Assembly (NCBI RefSeq): GCF_036346295.1
Contig: NZ_CP107819.1
Span: 2,790,001-2,854,000, forward strand
DNA from: Streptomyces sp. NBC_00536
Lineage (GTDB): Bacteria > Actinomycetota > Actinomycetes > Streptomycetales > Streptomycetaceae
Reading direction: 5' to 3'
Length of the DNA stretch: 64,000 nt
Within the stretch, counting starts at the first letter, position 1; each line of letters starts with the position of its first letter. Position numbers and translations under genes: made by a program. A model generated the notes under the pieces. That model made no database searches and was not told where the DNA came from. It worked only from the letters and a program-made list of their open reading frames with translations. Shown here in pieces: positions 37,404 through 46,507 of this stretch.

Positions 37404-37479
37404 CCCGGCGGGCCCGCCCGGCCCGGCCCCCACCGCCCTGCGGTGCGGCCGGGCCCCGGGCGGGCCCCCTTGCGCCTCC

Positions 37480-37545
37480 GGCGGGCCCTCAATCGCCGGG
37501 CGGGCTGGATGCAGCCCCGCCGGCGTTTGAGGCGCGGGTCCGGCC
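37480..37545. repeat. Dispersed palindromic repeat cluster 2
   Basis: CCCTCAATCGCCGGGCGGGCTGG at 37487 is followed by AGCCCCGCCGGCGTTTGAGG, its inverted partner, at about 37512-37531. They form a stem-loop. The 297 bp from 37404 to 37700 otherwise hold GC-rich flank and the hemC promoter, with no gene. Confidence 0.82.
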
Positions 37546-37700
37546 GGAGCCCGGTTCCGCCTCCGGCGGGCGGCGGGCCGCCCCTCGATCTCGACTTCCT
37601 CGAACGCCTGCCCGACGCTCCCAACTTCCATGCCATACCCACGAGATGGGCCTCATGGCTTGTGGTCGGCGCCCGTATCTGACGGTCTATCGTGGGAGGC

Positions 37701-38636
37701 ATGTCCACCCCTGAACTCGTGCGCATCGTCTCCCGGGACTCCCCCATGGCCCTCGCTCAGGTAGAGCGCGTGCGCCAGGCACTGGCCGCGCTCTACCCCG
37801 GCACCGCCACCGAAGTGATCCCCGTGAAGACGACCGGGGACAAGTGGATGGGTGACCTGGCAGCCGTCGAGGGGAAGGGGGCGTTCACGAAGGAGGTCGA
37901 CGCCGCGCTCCTGGACGGAACCGCGGACCTGGCCGTGCACTGCGTGAAGGACATCCCCGCGGACAGGCCCCTCCCGGCCGGCACCACCTTCGCCGCGTTC
38001 CTGGCGCGCGACGACATCCGCGACGCCCTCATCCACCCCGCAGGGCTCACCCTGGACGAATTGCCCGCCGGTACTCGGATCGGAACATCATCGGTCCGCC
38101 GGATCGCACAGCTCGCCGCCTCACACCCCCACTTGGAATGTGTGCCCATCCGGGGCAACGCGAACCGGCGGCTCGACAAGCTCGCCGTCGGCGATGCGGA
38201 CGCCCTCCTCCTCGCCGTGTCCGGGCTGGAGCGGATCGGCCGCCGGGACGCAATCACCGAGATCCTGTCCGTCGAGACGATGTGCCCGCCGATCGGCGCC
38301 GGCATCCTCGCCCTCCAGTGCCGCGAAGACGACACCGCCCTGATCGAAACCGTGAGCGCCCTCGGCGACCCCGCCACACACCGCGAGGTCACCGCCGAGC
38401 GCATGCTCCTCCATGTCCTCCAAGGGCACTGCAACTCCCCGATCGCCGGATACGCGACCACCGAACGCACAGGTGAACTCGCCCTGTACGCGAAGGTGTT
38501 CACGCCGGACGGCAAGACCGTGTTGCGCGCCCACGAGTGGGCCGGCCCGCTCGACCCCGCCACCCTCGGCACCTCCGTAGCCGTCGCCCTCCTGCGCCAA
38601 GGTGCCCGGGAGCTGATCGACGGCATCGCTCACTGA
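37701..38636 (+). CDS. hemC: Hydroxymethylbilane synthase (second copy)
   Basis: 311 residues. Porphobilinogen deaminase motifs are present: [75 protein letters not shown], and the cysteine that binds the dipyrromethane cofactor in [10 protein letters not shown]. It joins four porphobilinogens into hydroxymethylbilane. It lies outside a heme operon, so it is probably a second copy. ATG 37701 follows GGGAGG too closely; GTG 37692 is the alternative start. Confidence 0.9.
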   Translation: MSTPELVRIVSRDSPMALAQVERVRQALAALYPGTATEVIPVKTTGDKWMGDLAAVEGKGAFTKEVDAALLDGTADLAVHCVKDIPADRPLPAGTTFAAFLARDDIRDALIHPAGLTLDELPAGTRIGTSSVRRIAQLAASHPHLECVPIRGNANRRLDKLAVGDADALLLAVSGLERIGRRDAITEILSVETMCPPIGAGILALQCREDDTALIETVSALGDPATHREVTAERMLLHVLQGHCNSPIAGYATTERTGELALYAKVFTPDGKTVLRAHEWAGPLDPATLGTSVAVALLRQGARELIDGIAH

Positions 38637-38830
38637 CCAACGGGTTGTCAGCCCCGCCCGGGGGCACCTCCCAGCGTTGGCTGGGGGAGTTTGAGGCGCG
38701 GGTGACCGAGGCGCGGCTCGTGGGGCCTCCGGCGGGCCCTCAAACGCCGGCGGGGCTGAATTCAGCCCCGCCCGGGGGCACCTCCCAGAGTTTGAGGCGC
38801 GGGTCCGGGCGGAGCCCGGTTCTGGGCGGT
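38637..38830. repeat. Dispersed palindromic repeat cluster 3
   Basis: Contains CCTCAAACGCCGGCGGGGCTG at 38738-38759 and its inverted partners, plus two copies of CAGCCCCGCCCGGGGGCACCTCCCAG (about 38650 and 38763). The 303-bp gap from hemC to malQ contains no gene. The rest holds the malQ promoter. Confidence 0.82.
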
Positions 38831-38939
38831 GGCGGCCAGGAATGCGGCACGGCCGGATGGGTAGGGCTGCGGTGTTCCCCGTAACGAGCCGAGCCCGCGC
38901 GTCGTCAGCATGCGAGGAGCACCCAGCGAAGGGATACGC

Positions 38940-41009
38940 ATGGACCAGGCCCTCGCCCGGCTCGCCGCCCACCACGGAGTCGCCACCTCCTACCACCCCT
39001 CCGAGGGCGTGACCGTCCAGGTGCCGGAGCGGACCGTCGTGGCCGTGCTCGGCCTGCTCGGTGTCGACGCCCGCGCCCCCGAGGACGTACGCGCACAGCT
39101 CGCCCGCGCCGAAGCGGAGGCGGCGCGGCGGCTGCTGCCGGTCACCCTGGTCCACTGGACGGGCGCGCCGCCGCCCCCGGCGCTGGCCGCACTGCCGTCG
39201 GGCACCGCGGTCCGGCTGGTTGCGGAGGACGGCGCGACATCCGCGTGGGAGACCGGGCCGCGGGGCCCGCTCCCGGCGGCCGGGCTGCCGCTCGGGGTGC
39301 ACCGGATCACGGTCACCCGGCCCGACGGCCGGACCGGCGAGGCCACCTTGATCGTGGCCCCGGACCGGGCCCCGGCCGCGCCGGAGCGCGCCCACGGCCT
39401 GCTGGTGCAGCTCTATTCGCTGCTGTCCGAGGACTCCTGGGGCATGGGCGACCTCGGCGACCTCGGGCATCTCGCGCGCTGGGCCGGGCGCACCCACGGC
39501 GCCGGGTTCATCCAGGTCAACCCGCTGCACGCGGCCGTCCCCGGCACCCCGACCGACCCCTCGCCCTACCGGCCTTCCTCGCGCCGCTTCCCGGACCCGG
39601 TCCACCTGCGGATCGAGGACCTCCCCGAGTACGCCGCCTGCCCCGACCGCGAGGCGCTGGACGCGCTGTCCGCACGGGGCGCGGAGCTGCGCCGCCAGGT
39701 GCTGGAGAAGGACGCGCTGATCGACCGGGACGCGGTGTGGGCCGTCAAACGGGCCGCCCTGGAGCTGCTGTACGCCGTTCCGCGCGACCGGGACCGCGAA
39801 GCCGCCCTGGAGGCGTTCCGCGCCGAGGGCGGTTCCGCGCTGGCCCGGCACACGGCCTGGTGCGCGCTGGCGGAGCGGTACGGGGCCGATCCCGCCGGCT
39901 GGCCCGAGGACGCCGTAGCGGAGCCCGGGGTCCAGGAAGCCCAGGCCTTCCACCGCTGGCTCGCCTGGCTGACGGACGCCCAGCTCGCCGACGCCCAGCG
40001 CGGCGCCCGGGAGGCGGGCATGACGGTGGGCATCGTCCACGACCTCGCGGTGGGGGCGCACCCCGAGGGCGCCGACGTCTGGGCCGAGCCCGCCGCGTAC
40101 GCCACCGGCGCCTGCGTCGGCGCCCCGCCCGACGCGTTCAACGCGCGCGGCCAGGACTGGGGCCTGCCGCCGTGGCGCCCGGACCGGCTCGCCGCCTGCG
40201 GCTACGCGCCCCTGCGCGATCTGCTGCGCGGGGTGTTCCGCTATGCGGGGGCGCTGCGGATCGACCACGTCATGGGTCTGTTCCGGCTCTGGTGGATCCC
40301 CCGGGACACCCCGCCCGCGGAGGGCACGTACGTCTCGTACGACGGCGAGGCCATGCTCGCGGTCCTGGTGCTGGAGGCCCACCGGGCCGGGGCGCTGGTC
40401 ATCGGCGAGGACCTCGGGACGGTGGAGCCGGGGGTCCGCGAGGCGCTCGCCCGGCGCGGGGTGCTCGGCACCTCGGTGCTGTGGTTCGAGCGGGACTGGG
40501 CGGGCGACGGCGCGCCGCTGGCTCCGGCGCGGTGGCGCGCGGACTGCCTGGCCACCGCCACCACCCACGATCTGCCGCCCACCGCCGCCAAACTGGCGGG
40601 CGGTCACGTCGAACTGCGCGACCGGCTGGGCCTGCTGACCCAAGCGGCGGAGCGGGAGCGGGCCGAGGACGCGGCCGACACGGAGGAGTGGCTGGCCGTA
40701 CTGGACCGGCTCGGCCTGGACACCAAGGGCGAGGAGGCCGCCGTACGGGCCCTCTACGGGTTCCTGCTGCGCACCCCGGCCCGGCTGGTCGGGGTGTGGC
40801 TGCCGGACGCGGTGGGCGACCGGCGGCCGCAGAACCTGCCGGGGACCTGGGACCAGTACCCCAATTGGCGGCTCCCGGTGGCCGACGCGGCCGGACGGCC
40901 ACTGACGCTGGAGCGGCTGACCGCCTCGCCGCGCGCGAACGCCCTGCTGAGCGCGGTGCGGGAGGGCGCGCACCCCCGTACGGCACCCCCGGGCGCGCGC
41001 GCCGTTTAG
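38940..41009 (+). CDS. malQ: 4-alpha-glucanotransferase (amylomaltase)
   Basis: 689 residues, glycoside hydrolase family 77. Catalytic motifs: LRIDHVMGLFRLWWIP (nucleophile Asp), VIGEDLGTVEPGVREAL (acid/base Glu) and ATTHDLPPTAA (stabilising Asp). It transfers alpha-1,4-glucan chains in maltose/glycogen metabolism. ATG 38940 has GAAGGG upstream. It is followed at 21 bp by a small secreted protein gene. Confidence 0.93.
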   Translation: MDQALARLAAHHGVATSYHPSEGVTVQVPERTVVAVLGLLGVDARAPEDVRAQLARAEAEAARRLLPVTLVHWTGAPPPPALAALPSGTAVRLVAEDGATSAWETGPRGPLPAAGLPLGVHRITVTRPDGRTGEATLIVAPDRAPAAPERAHGLLVQLYSLLSEDSWGMGDLGDLGHLARWAGRTHGAGFIQVNPLHAAVPGTPTDPSPYRPSSRRFPDPVHLRIEDLPEYAACPDREALDALSARGAELRRQVLEKDALIDRDAVWAVKRAALELLYAVPRDRDREAALEAFRAEGGSALARHTAWCALAERYGADPAGWPEDAVAEPGVQEAQAFHRWLAWLTDAQLADAQRGAREAGMTVGIVHDLAVGAHPEGADVWAEPAAYATGACVGAPPDAFNARGQDWGLPPWRPDRLAACGYAPLRDLLRGVFRYAGALRIDHVMGLFRLWWIPRDTPPAEGTYVSYDGEAMLAVLVLEAHRAGALVIGEDLGTVEPGVREALARRGVLGTSVLWFERDWAGDGAPLAPARWRADCLATATTHDLPPTAAKLAGGHVELRDRLGLLTQAAERERAEDAADTEEWLAVLDRLGLDTKGEEAAVRALYGFLLRTPARLVGVWLPDAVGDRRPQNLPGTWDQYPNWRLPVADAAGRPLTLERLTASPRANALLSAVREGAHPRTAPPGARAV

Positions 41010-41029
41010 GTGTTCGCTACGTTTGCACC

Positions 41030-41272
41030 GTGGACAAGAAGAACGCTCTGCGCGCCGGCGCCGTCACGGCCGGAACGACGCTGATGATGCTGCTGATGAC
41101 GTCTCCCGCGCTCGCGGCGGCCCGCGACGACGGTGACGACCCGGGCAAGGGCCTGAGCATTGCCGAGACGCTCGGCCTGTTCGTGGCCGCGCCGATCGTG
41201 CTGTTCCTGGTCATCGCGGGTCTCGTGATGGTCGGCGACAAGTCGCGCAAGCCGCAGGACCAGCAGGGCTGA
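41030..41272 (+). CDS. Small exported membrane protein (80 aa)
   Basis: VDKKNALRAGAVTAGTTLMMLLMTSPALAA gives a typical signal peptide; a short polar part and a second hydrophobic helix (LGLFVAAPIVLFLVIAGLVMV) follow, ending in a basic tail. No family is recognised. GTG 41030 has no ribosome binding site, and a TACGTT hexamer lies about seven bases before it, so the message may be leaderless. The position after malQ may be accidental. Confidence 0.75.
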   Translation: MDKKNALRAGAVTAGTTLMMLLMTSPALAAARDDGDDPGKGLSIAETLGLFVAAPIVLFLVIAGLVMVGDKSRKPQDQQG

Positions 41273-41303
41273 CCCCGCGGGGTCGGACCCCTCAAGGCTT
41301 CCG

Positions 41304-41396
41304 GGGCGCCGGAGGTCCGCAGTAGCCCGGTACGTGACGCATGACGCGCGATGCGTGATGCGTGACGTACCGGTGAACTGTGGACCTCCGGCGCCC
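41304..41396. repeat. Long near-perfect palindrome (93 bp)
   Basis: The 20-base arm 41304-41323 (GGGCGCCGGAGGTCCGCAGT) matches the reverse complement of 41377-41396 with a single difference. A second stem CCGGTACGT/ACGTACCGG (41327-41335 and 41365-41373) and a third ACGCAT/ATGCGT continue inward. It lies between convergent genes (41272 and 41410), so as RNA it would terminate both; its length and structure are also like a MITE remnant. Confidence 0.85.
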
Positions 41397-41409
41397 TTTC
41401 GGCGTTCCC

Positions 41410-41898
41410 TCAGAGGCCGCCGAGCAGCTTGCGGAGCAGCGCGGTGAGGACGGCGACCTCCTCCTCGTCCAGGCCGTTCAGGCCCGCGCGCTGGACCTCC
41501 AGCCCGGCGGTGACCGCCTCGTCGATGAGGGCGAGGCCGCGCTCGGTGATCGTCACCTGGAGCCCCCGCCGGTCGTGCGGATCGGGGCTGCGGACGAGCA
41601 GCCCGGCCTTCTCCAGCTTGTCCAGCCGCCCGGTCATGCCGCCCGTGGTGAGCATGAGCGTGGCCGAGAGCTGGCGCGGCGAGAGGGTGTAGGGCTCGCC
41701 CGAGCGGCGCAGGGTGGCGACGACGTCGAACTCCCCGCGGGAGATTCCGTAGCGGGCGTACGTCCGGTCCATGGCATCGCCCATGGCCCTGCTGATCCGG
41801 TAGATCCGGCCGAAGACGGCCATGGGGGTCACGTCCAGGTCCGGGCGGACCGCGTTCCACTGGTCGGCTATCGCGTCGACCGCGTCCTTTTCGCTCAT
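41410..41898 (-). CDS. MarR-family transcriptional repressor
   Basis: 162 residues. A winged helix-turn-helix is visible around YGISRGEFDVVATLRRSGEPYTLSPRQLSATLMLTTGGMTGRLDKLEKAGLLVRSPDPHDRRGLQVTITERG, with the MarR wing DPHDRRG. It is divergent from an MFS exporter, with a perfect operator-like repeat between. ATG 41898 is chosen; a longer start adds unlikely residues. It probably represses both genes until a drug-like ligand binds. Confidence 0.93.
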   Translation of the reverse strand: MSEKDAVDAIADQWNAVRPDLDVTPMAVFGRIYRISRAMGDAMDRTYARYGISRGEFDVVATLRRSGEPYTLSPRQLSATLMLTTGGMTGRLDKLEKAGLLVRSPDPHDRRGLQVTITERGLALIDEAVTAGLEVQRAGLNGLDEEEVAVLTALLRKLLGGL

Positions 41899-41951
41899 GT
41901 GTGAAGTATCCCGAGTCCCCTCGATTGATCGCAAGAAACTTGCTTGACGAA

Positions 41952-41975
41952 AAGTAGCTTAGAGGTAAGCTACTT
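41952..41975. promoter_or_regulatory. MarR operator (perfect inverted repeat)
   Basis: AAGTAGCTTA (41952-41961) and TAAGCTACTT (41966-41975) are perfect inverted repeats around GAGG. They lie in the 104-bp divergent gap, 27 bp before the MFS start. AT-rich for this genome, it overlaps the probable promoters. Binding by the neighbouring MarR protein is inferred. Confidence 0.85.
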
Positions 41976-42002
41976 CCTAACAACCTACTTGGGGGAGCAG
42001 AG

Positions 42003-43298
42003 ATGTCGGCGAAGCGGCGGCGGGTGGCGGTGGAGCGGGTCGCGGGCGAGCGCGAACTGCTCGTGGCGGCGGGGATCAACGCGGTCGGGATCGGCATGTT
42101 CATACCGTTCACGCTGGTCTTCTTCCACCACGTCACCGGCCTCTCCTTCGCCTCCGTCGGCATGGTGCTCACCGTCACCGGCCTCGCCGGGCTGGCCCTG
42201 ATGCCGCTGGCGGGCGTGGCCGTCGACCGGTTCGGCGCCAAGCCGGTCGTCCTCGTCCTCTACGCGATCCGGACGCTCGGCTTCCTGCTCTACCCCCTCG
42301 CGACCTCGCTGCCCGCCTTCGCCGCCGTCACCCTGTTCACCGCCCTCGCCGACCGCTCCTTCTCCCTCGTCCAGCAGTCGCTGATAGGCGAAGTGGCGCG
42401 CGGCGGGGCCCGGGACCGGCTCCAGGCCTCCCTGCGCGCCCTGCAGAACGCCGGGATGGGCGCCGGGGCGATGATCGTCTCCGGCGTACTGGCCCTGTGG
42501 GGCGCGGACGGCTTCTCCTGGACCGCCTGGGCCAACGCCCTCGCCTTCGCGGCGGCCGGACTGCTCGTCAGCCGGGTCCGCCCGGTCCGCGGCCTCGCCG
42601 CGGCGCCCGAGCGGGCCGCGGGGCGCCCGGCCGCCGGGTACCGGATGGTGCTGCGCGACCGCCCCTTCCTCGGCCTGACCGCCGCCAACTTCCTGACCGC
42701 CCTCGGCTACTCGGCCCTCTCGGTCCTCTTCCCGCTGTACATCGCCACCTGGCTGCGCGGCCCCGACTCGCTCACCGGCGCCGCCTTCACCCTCAACACC
42801 GTGCTGTGCGCCGGAGCGGGCGTCCTGATCGCGAGCCGGGTCCGCCGCTCCGGCGCCCGCCGGACCCGCTCGGCCGCCCTCGGGGCCCTGCTCTTCGCCG
42901 CCGCCTTCACCGGCCAGATCGCCCTCGGCACCGTCCGCCCCGGCTCGACCGGTCTGCTGATCGCCCTCATGGCGATCGTGGTCGTCTACACCGTGGGCGA
43001 GCTGGTCCACAGCCCCTCCGGCGGCGCGCTCTCGGTCTCCGCCGCCCCCGAAGCGGTGCGCGGCCGCTACCTCGCCACCTACCAGCTCTCCTACTCGCTC
43101 GCCGGCGCGCTGGCGCCCTCCCTCTTCACCGCCCTGCTGGACGTCGACGGCCGGCTGCCCTGGGCCGTGCTCGCCGTCGCCGCGCTCGGCGCCGCCGCGG
43201 CCCTGGTCCGCCTGGAGCGGCACCTGCCCGCCGAGGCCGTCCACGCCGAGCCCCCGGTCCCGGCCACCGCCGCGGCCCCGGCGGCCGTCGCCGCCTGA
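42003..43298 (+). CDS. MFS transporter
   Basis: 431 residues with about ten to twelve membrane segments. The motif GVAVDRFGAKPVVLVLYAIRT is the MFS loop 2-3 signature, and a large loop at mid-protein separates the two halves. The C-terminus is Ala/Pro-rich. Family members of this length pump drugs or metabolites out. ATG 42003 has GGGGGAG upstream. Divergent from the MarR gene and followed by two EamA transporters. Confidence 0.9.
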   Translation: MSAKRRRVAVERVAGERELLVAAGINAVGIGMFIPFTLVFFHHVTGLSFASVGMVLTVTGLAGLALMPLAGVAVDRFGAKPVVLVLYAIRTLGFLLYPLATSLPAFAAVTLFTALADRSFSLVQQSLIGEVARGGARDRLQASLRALQNAGMGAGAMIVSGVLALWGADGFSWTAWANALAFAAAGLLVSRVRPVRGLAAAPERAAGRPAAGYRMVLRDRPFLGLTAANFLTALGYSALSVLFPLYIATWLRGPDSLTGAAFTLNTVLCAGAGVLIASRVRRSGARRTRSAALGALLFAAAFTGQIALGTVRPGSTGLLIALMAIVVVYTVGELVHSPSGGALSVSAAPEAVRGRYLATYQLSYSLAGALAPSLFTALLDVDGRLPWAVLAVAALGAAAALVRLERHLPAEAVHAEPPVPATAAAPAAVAA

Positions 43299-43375
43299 AC
43301 CCCGCACTCCGCCCGCCCGTCGCCCGTACGCCCGCACCTCGCCCGTACGCCCGTACCTCACCCGAGGAGTCCGCC

Positions 43376-44317
43376 ATGAAGCGCCTCGCCACCGTCGCCC
43401 TGACCGCCCTCGCCCCGATCTCCTGGGGCTCCACCTACGCCGTCGCCACCGAACTGCTGCCCCCCGACCGGCCCCTGTTCACCGGGGTGATGCGGGCCCT
43501 GCCCGCCGGGCTGATGCTCATAGCCGTCGCCCGGATCCTGCCCAAGGGCGCCTGGTGGTGGAAGTCCGCCGTCCTGGGCGCACTGAACATCGGCGCCTTC
43601 TTCCCGCTGCTGTTCCTCGCCGCCTACCGGCTGCCCGGCGGGGTCGCCGCCGTCCTCGGCTCGCTCGGCCCGCTCGTCGTCATCGGCCTCGCCGCCCTAC
43701 TGCTGGGGGAGAAGGCCAGTACGAAGGCACTGCTCGCTGCGATCGTGGGCGCCTTCGGGGTCAGCATGGTGGTGCTCAAGGCCGGAGCCGCGCTCGACCT
43801 GGTCGGCGTACTCGCCGGCATCGCCTCCTCCGTCTCGATGGCGGCCGGAACGGTCATGACCAAGCGCTGGGGGCGCCCGGAAGGCGTCGGCCCGCTGGCC
43901 CTGACGGGCTGGCAGCTGACCGCGGGCGGGCTGCTGCTCCTGCCCGTCGCCGCCCTGGTCGAAGGCGCCCCGCCGGCCCTCGACGGCAAGGCCTTCCTCG
44001 GCTACGGCTACATGATGCTGATCAACACGGGGATCGCGTACTGGCTCTGGTTCCGCGGGATCGGCCGCCTCACCGCCACCTCCGTGACCCTGCTCGGCCC
44101 GCTGTCGCCGCTCACCGCCGCCGTCATCGGCTGGGCCGCCCTGGGACAGTCGCTCTCGCCGGTCCAGGTGACCGGGATGACGATCGCCTTCGCCGCGACG
44201 ATCGTGGGCCAGCTGCCGGGCCGCACTCCGCGCAAGCCCCAGGAACCGTTCAGTATTAGTGAACAGAATGATCGAAACATTTCGATGGACCTGGGCAATG
44301 GGCAGGTGCGACGGTAA
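43376..44317 (+). CDS. EamA-family (DMT) transporter 1
   Basis: 313 residues with ten predicted membrane helices in two EamA repeats; ISWGSTYAVATELLP marks the first and GVLAGIASSVSMAAGTVMTKRWG the second. It resembles exporters of amino acids or metabolites (RhtA-like). ATG 43376 has CGAGGAG upstream. The last 25 residues are polar, and the DNA encoding them carries two small palindromes that probably serve the next gene. It follows the MFS gene by 77 bp with CCGTACGCCCG repeats between. Confidence 0.88.
   Translation: MKRLATVALTALAPISWGSTYAVATELLPPDRPLFTGVMRALPAGLMLIAVARILPKGAWWWKSAVLGALNIGAFFPLLFLAAYRLPGGVAAVLGSLGPLVVIGLAALLLGEKASTKALLAAIVGAFGVSMVVLKAGAALDLVGVLAGIASSVSMAAGTVMTKRWGRPEGVGPLALTGWQLTAGGLLLLPVAALVEGAPPALDGKAFLGYGYMMLINTGIAYWLWFRGIGRLTATSVTLLGPLSPLTAAVIGWAALGQSLSPVQVTGMTIAFAATIVGQLPGRTPRKPQEPFSISEQNDRNISMDLGNGQVRR
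44248..44285. promoter_or_regulatory. Inverted repeats ahead of the second EamA gene
   Basis: GTTCA-N7-TGAAC (44248-44264) and TCGAAACATTTCGA (44272-44285) are inverted repeats in unusually AT-rich sequence, inside the 3' end of the first EamA gene and about 70-105 bp before the second. They are likely operator and promoter DNA; the neighbouring LysR-type gene may bind them. Confidence 0.5.
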
Positions 44318-44352
44318 CCCCACGACACCTACACCCCAGGGGGAGACACACA

Positions 44353-45297
44353 GTGGCCGTCATGGACCGCGTCCGTACCGCTCGCACTGCTCGTACCGCT
44401 CGTACGGAGGCACAGCAGGGCGGCGGCAAGAAGGGCGCCGCCGGGCTCGGCGTGCTCCTCGCCCTGACCGCCACGGTCGTCTGGTCCGGCAGCTTCGTCG
44501 CCACCCGGGACATGGCGGGATCCGTCCCGCCCGTCCAGGCCGTCTTCTGGCGCTGGATCATCGCGATCCTCGCCGTCGCCCCCTTCGCCGCCCGCCAGGC
44601 CTGGCGGCAGCGGGCCCTGATCCGCCGCCACTTCGGCTTCCTCGCGCTCGCCTCGCTGCTCGGCATAGCGATGTACAACACCCTGGTCCACCAGGCCGGA
44701 CTGACCACCCCCGCCGGCACCATGGGCATGATCATGGCGGCCTCGCCGGTCATCATGGCCGTCTACTCCCGCATCGGCGGCGAGAAGCTGGGCCCGCGCC
44801 GCACCGGCGGCATGCTGCTCGCCGCCTTCGGCGTGCTGCTCCTCGTCGGCGACGGCTCGCTCGGCTTCGACTTCGCCCCCGGCGACCTGTGGATGTTCGC
44901 CGCCGCCCTGTCCTTCGCCTCGTACAGCGCCCTGCTGCGCCGCAAGCCCGCCGAGATCAGCGGCCCCGCCTTCCTGCTGACCACCTTCGTCCTCGGCGCC
45001 CTGATGCTCGCCCCGGTCTACGCCGTGTCCCTCTCCGTCCAGGGCGGCTTCGACGTCCGCGCCGGCACCGTCGGCCCGCTGCTCTACGTCGGGATCTTCT
45101 CCTCCGCCGTCGCCTTCTTCGCCTGGAACAAGGCCGTCTCGATGATCGGCGCGGCCCGCGCGGGCGTCGTCTACTACCTCCAGCCGGTCTGCGTCGCGAT
45201 CCTCGGCTTCCTCCTCATCGGCGAACAGACCAGCCTGACCAAGCTGCTGTGCATGGGCCTGATCCTGGGCGGTGTGACGCTGGGTGCCCGCCGGTAG
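44353..45297 (+). CDS. EamA-family (DMT) transporter 2
   Basis: 314 residues, ten membrane helices in two EamA units (TATVVWSGSFVATRDMAG; FAAALSFASYSALLRRKPAE). An N-terminal RTARTARTAR repeat is an oddity and probably disordered. GTG 44353 has GGGGGAG at good spacing. Ten bases before the LysR gene, so the two are likely cotranscribed. Substrate unknown. Confidence 0.88.
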   Translation: MAVMDRVRTARTARTARTEAQQGGGKKGAAGLGVLLALTATVVWSGSFVATRDMAGSVPPVQAVFWRWIIAILAVAPFAARQAWRQRALIRRHFGFLALASLLGIAMYNTLVHQAGLTTPAGTMGMIMAASPVIMAVYSRIGGEKLGPRRTGGMLLAAFGVLLLVGDGSLGFDFAPGDLWMFAAALSFASYSALLRRKPAEISGPAFLLTTFVLGALMLAPVYAVSLSVQGGFDVRAGTVGPLLYVGIFSSAVAFFAWNKAVSMIGAARAGVVYYLQPVCVAILGFLLIGEQTSLTKLLCMGLILGGVTLGARR

Positions 45298-45307
45298 GTT
45301 CGGTCCC

Positions 45308-46219
45308 ATGCACGACTGGGACATCAAGAAGCTGCGGATCCTGCGGACCCTCGCCGAACGGGGGACCGTGACCGCGACGGCCGAGGCGCTGACCATGACG
45401 CCCTCGGCCGTTTCGCAGCAGCTGACCAACCTCGCCAAGCAGCTCGGCGTGACCCTGCTGGAAGCGCAAGGGCGCCGGGTCCGGCTCACCGACGCCGCGC
45501 ACCTGGTCCTGCGGCACACCGAAGCCGTCTTCGCCCAGCTGGAACGGGCCGACGCCGAACTCGCCGGATACCTCGCCGGGGAAGCGGGCGAGGTCCGGGT
45601 GGGCGCCTTCTCCACCGCCGTCCCCGCGCTCGTGGTCCCCGCCGTCGCCGCGCTGCGCACCAGCCATCCCGGGATCGAGGTCCGGGTCCGGGAGGCGGAG
45701 GCCGCCGAGGCGTACGAGCTGCTCTCCGCCGGGTCGGTGGACCTGGCCCTGTCCCTCGCGGCCCACGCCCCGACCGCCCGCGACCCCCGGTTCACCCGGA
45801 TCCCGCTCTTCGCGGACCCCCTGGACGTGGCGCTCCCGGCCGACCACCCGCTGGCCGACGCGCCCGGGCTGCGGCTCGCGGACCTCTCCGGCGAGCGGTG
45901 GATCTTCGGCGGCAGCGGGCCCTGGTCCGAGATCACCCGTACCGCGTGCGAGGCGGCGGGCTTCGTCCCCGAACAGGCCCACTCGGCCGCCGGGTGGACG
46001 GCGATCCTGGCCATGGTCGAGGCGGGCATGGGCGTGGCCCTGGTCCCGCGGATGGCGGTCACCCGCCGGGCCTACGACGTCGCGGTGCGGGTCCTGGCGG
46101 CCGACCGCCCCGCCCGGCACGTCATCGCGGCGCTGCGCCGCGGCGCCGAAGCCGCCCCCGCGGTGGCCCGCGTCCTGACGGCCCTCCGCGAAGCCGTGCC
46201 TCAATCGCCGGCGGGCTGA
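45308..46219 (+). CDS. LysR-family transcriptional regulator
   Basis: 303 residues. An N-terminal winged helix (LRILRTLAERGTVTATAEALTMTPSAVSQQLTNLAKQLGVTLLEAQGRRVRLTDAA) and a periplasmic-binding-like effector domain follow. It is probably the regulator of the EamA transporter upstream. The last residues (QSPAG) and stop lie within the dispersed palindromic repeat at 46202, so the C-terminus has been rewritten by the repeat. Confidence 0.92.
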   Translation: MHDWDIKKLRILRTLAERGTVTATAEALTMTPSAVSQQLTNLAKQLGVTLLEAQGRRVRLTDAAHLVLRHTEAVFAQLERADAELAGYLAGEAGEVRVGAFSTAVPALVVPAVAALRTSHPGIEVRVREAEAAEAYELLSAGSVDLALSLAAHAPTARDPRFTRIPLFADPLDVALPADHPLADAPGLRLADLSGERWIFGGSGPWSEITRTACEAAGFVPEQAHSAAGWTAILAMVEAGMGVALVPRMAVTRRAYDVAVRVLAADRPARHVIAALRRGAEAAPAVARVLTALREAVPQSPAG

Positions 46220-46500
46220 CAGATGGCGCAGCCAAACCCAGCCCGCCCGGCGATTGAGGGCCCGCCGGAGGCCCCACGAGCCGCGCCCCGGTCACCGGCG
46301 GCGCCGACGCGCACCCCCGGGCTCCGCCCGGACCCGCGCCTCAAACGCCGGCGAGGCTGAGAGTGGCGCCCCGGGGGCGAGATGGCGCGGCCATCTCCAG
46401 CCCGCCCGGCGTTTGAGGGCCCGCCGGAGGCGCCACGAGGCGCACCTCGGTCGCCGGGGGGCGGCACATCGAGCCCGCCCGGCGATTGAGGGCGCACGTC
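46202..46500. repeat. Dispersed palindromic repeat cluster 4
   Basis: CCTCAATCGCCGGCGGGCTG starts within the LysR gene and pairs with CAGCCCGCCCGGCGATTGAGG near 46238-46258. Further copies CCTCAAACGCCGGCGAGGCTG (about 46340), CAGCCCGCCCGGCGTTTGAGG (about 46399) and AGCCCGCCCGGCGATTGAGG (about 46472) follow. The 288-bp gap to the HNH gene has no gene. Confidence 0.85.
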
Positions 46501-46507
46501 ACCGAAG

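Noticed and set aside
38121..40973. A 950-codon minus-strand frame opposite hemC and malQ
   Set aside because: Antisense shadow crossing two genes that have clear catalytic motifs on the plus strand.
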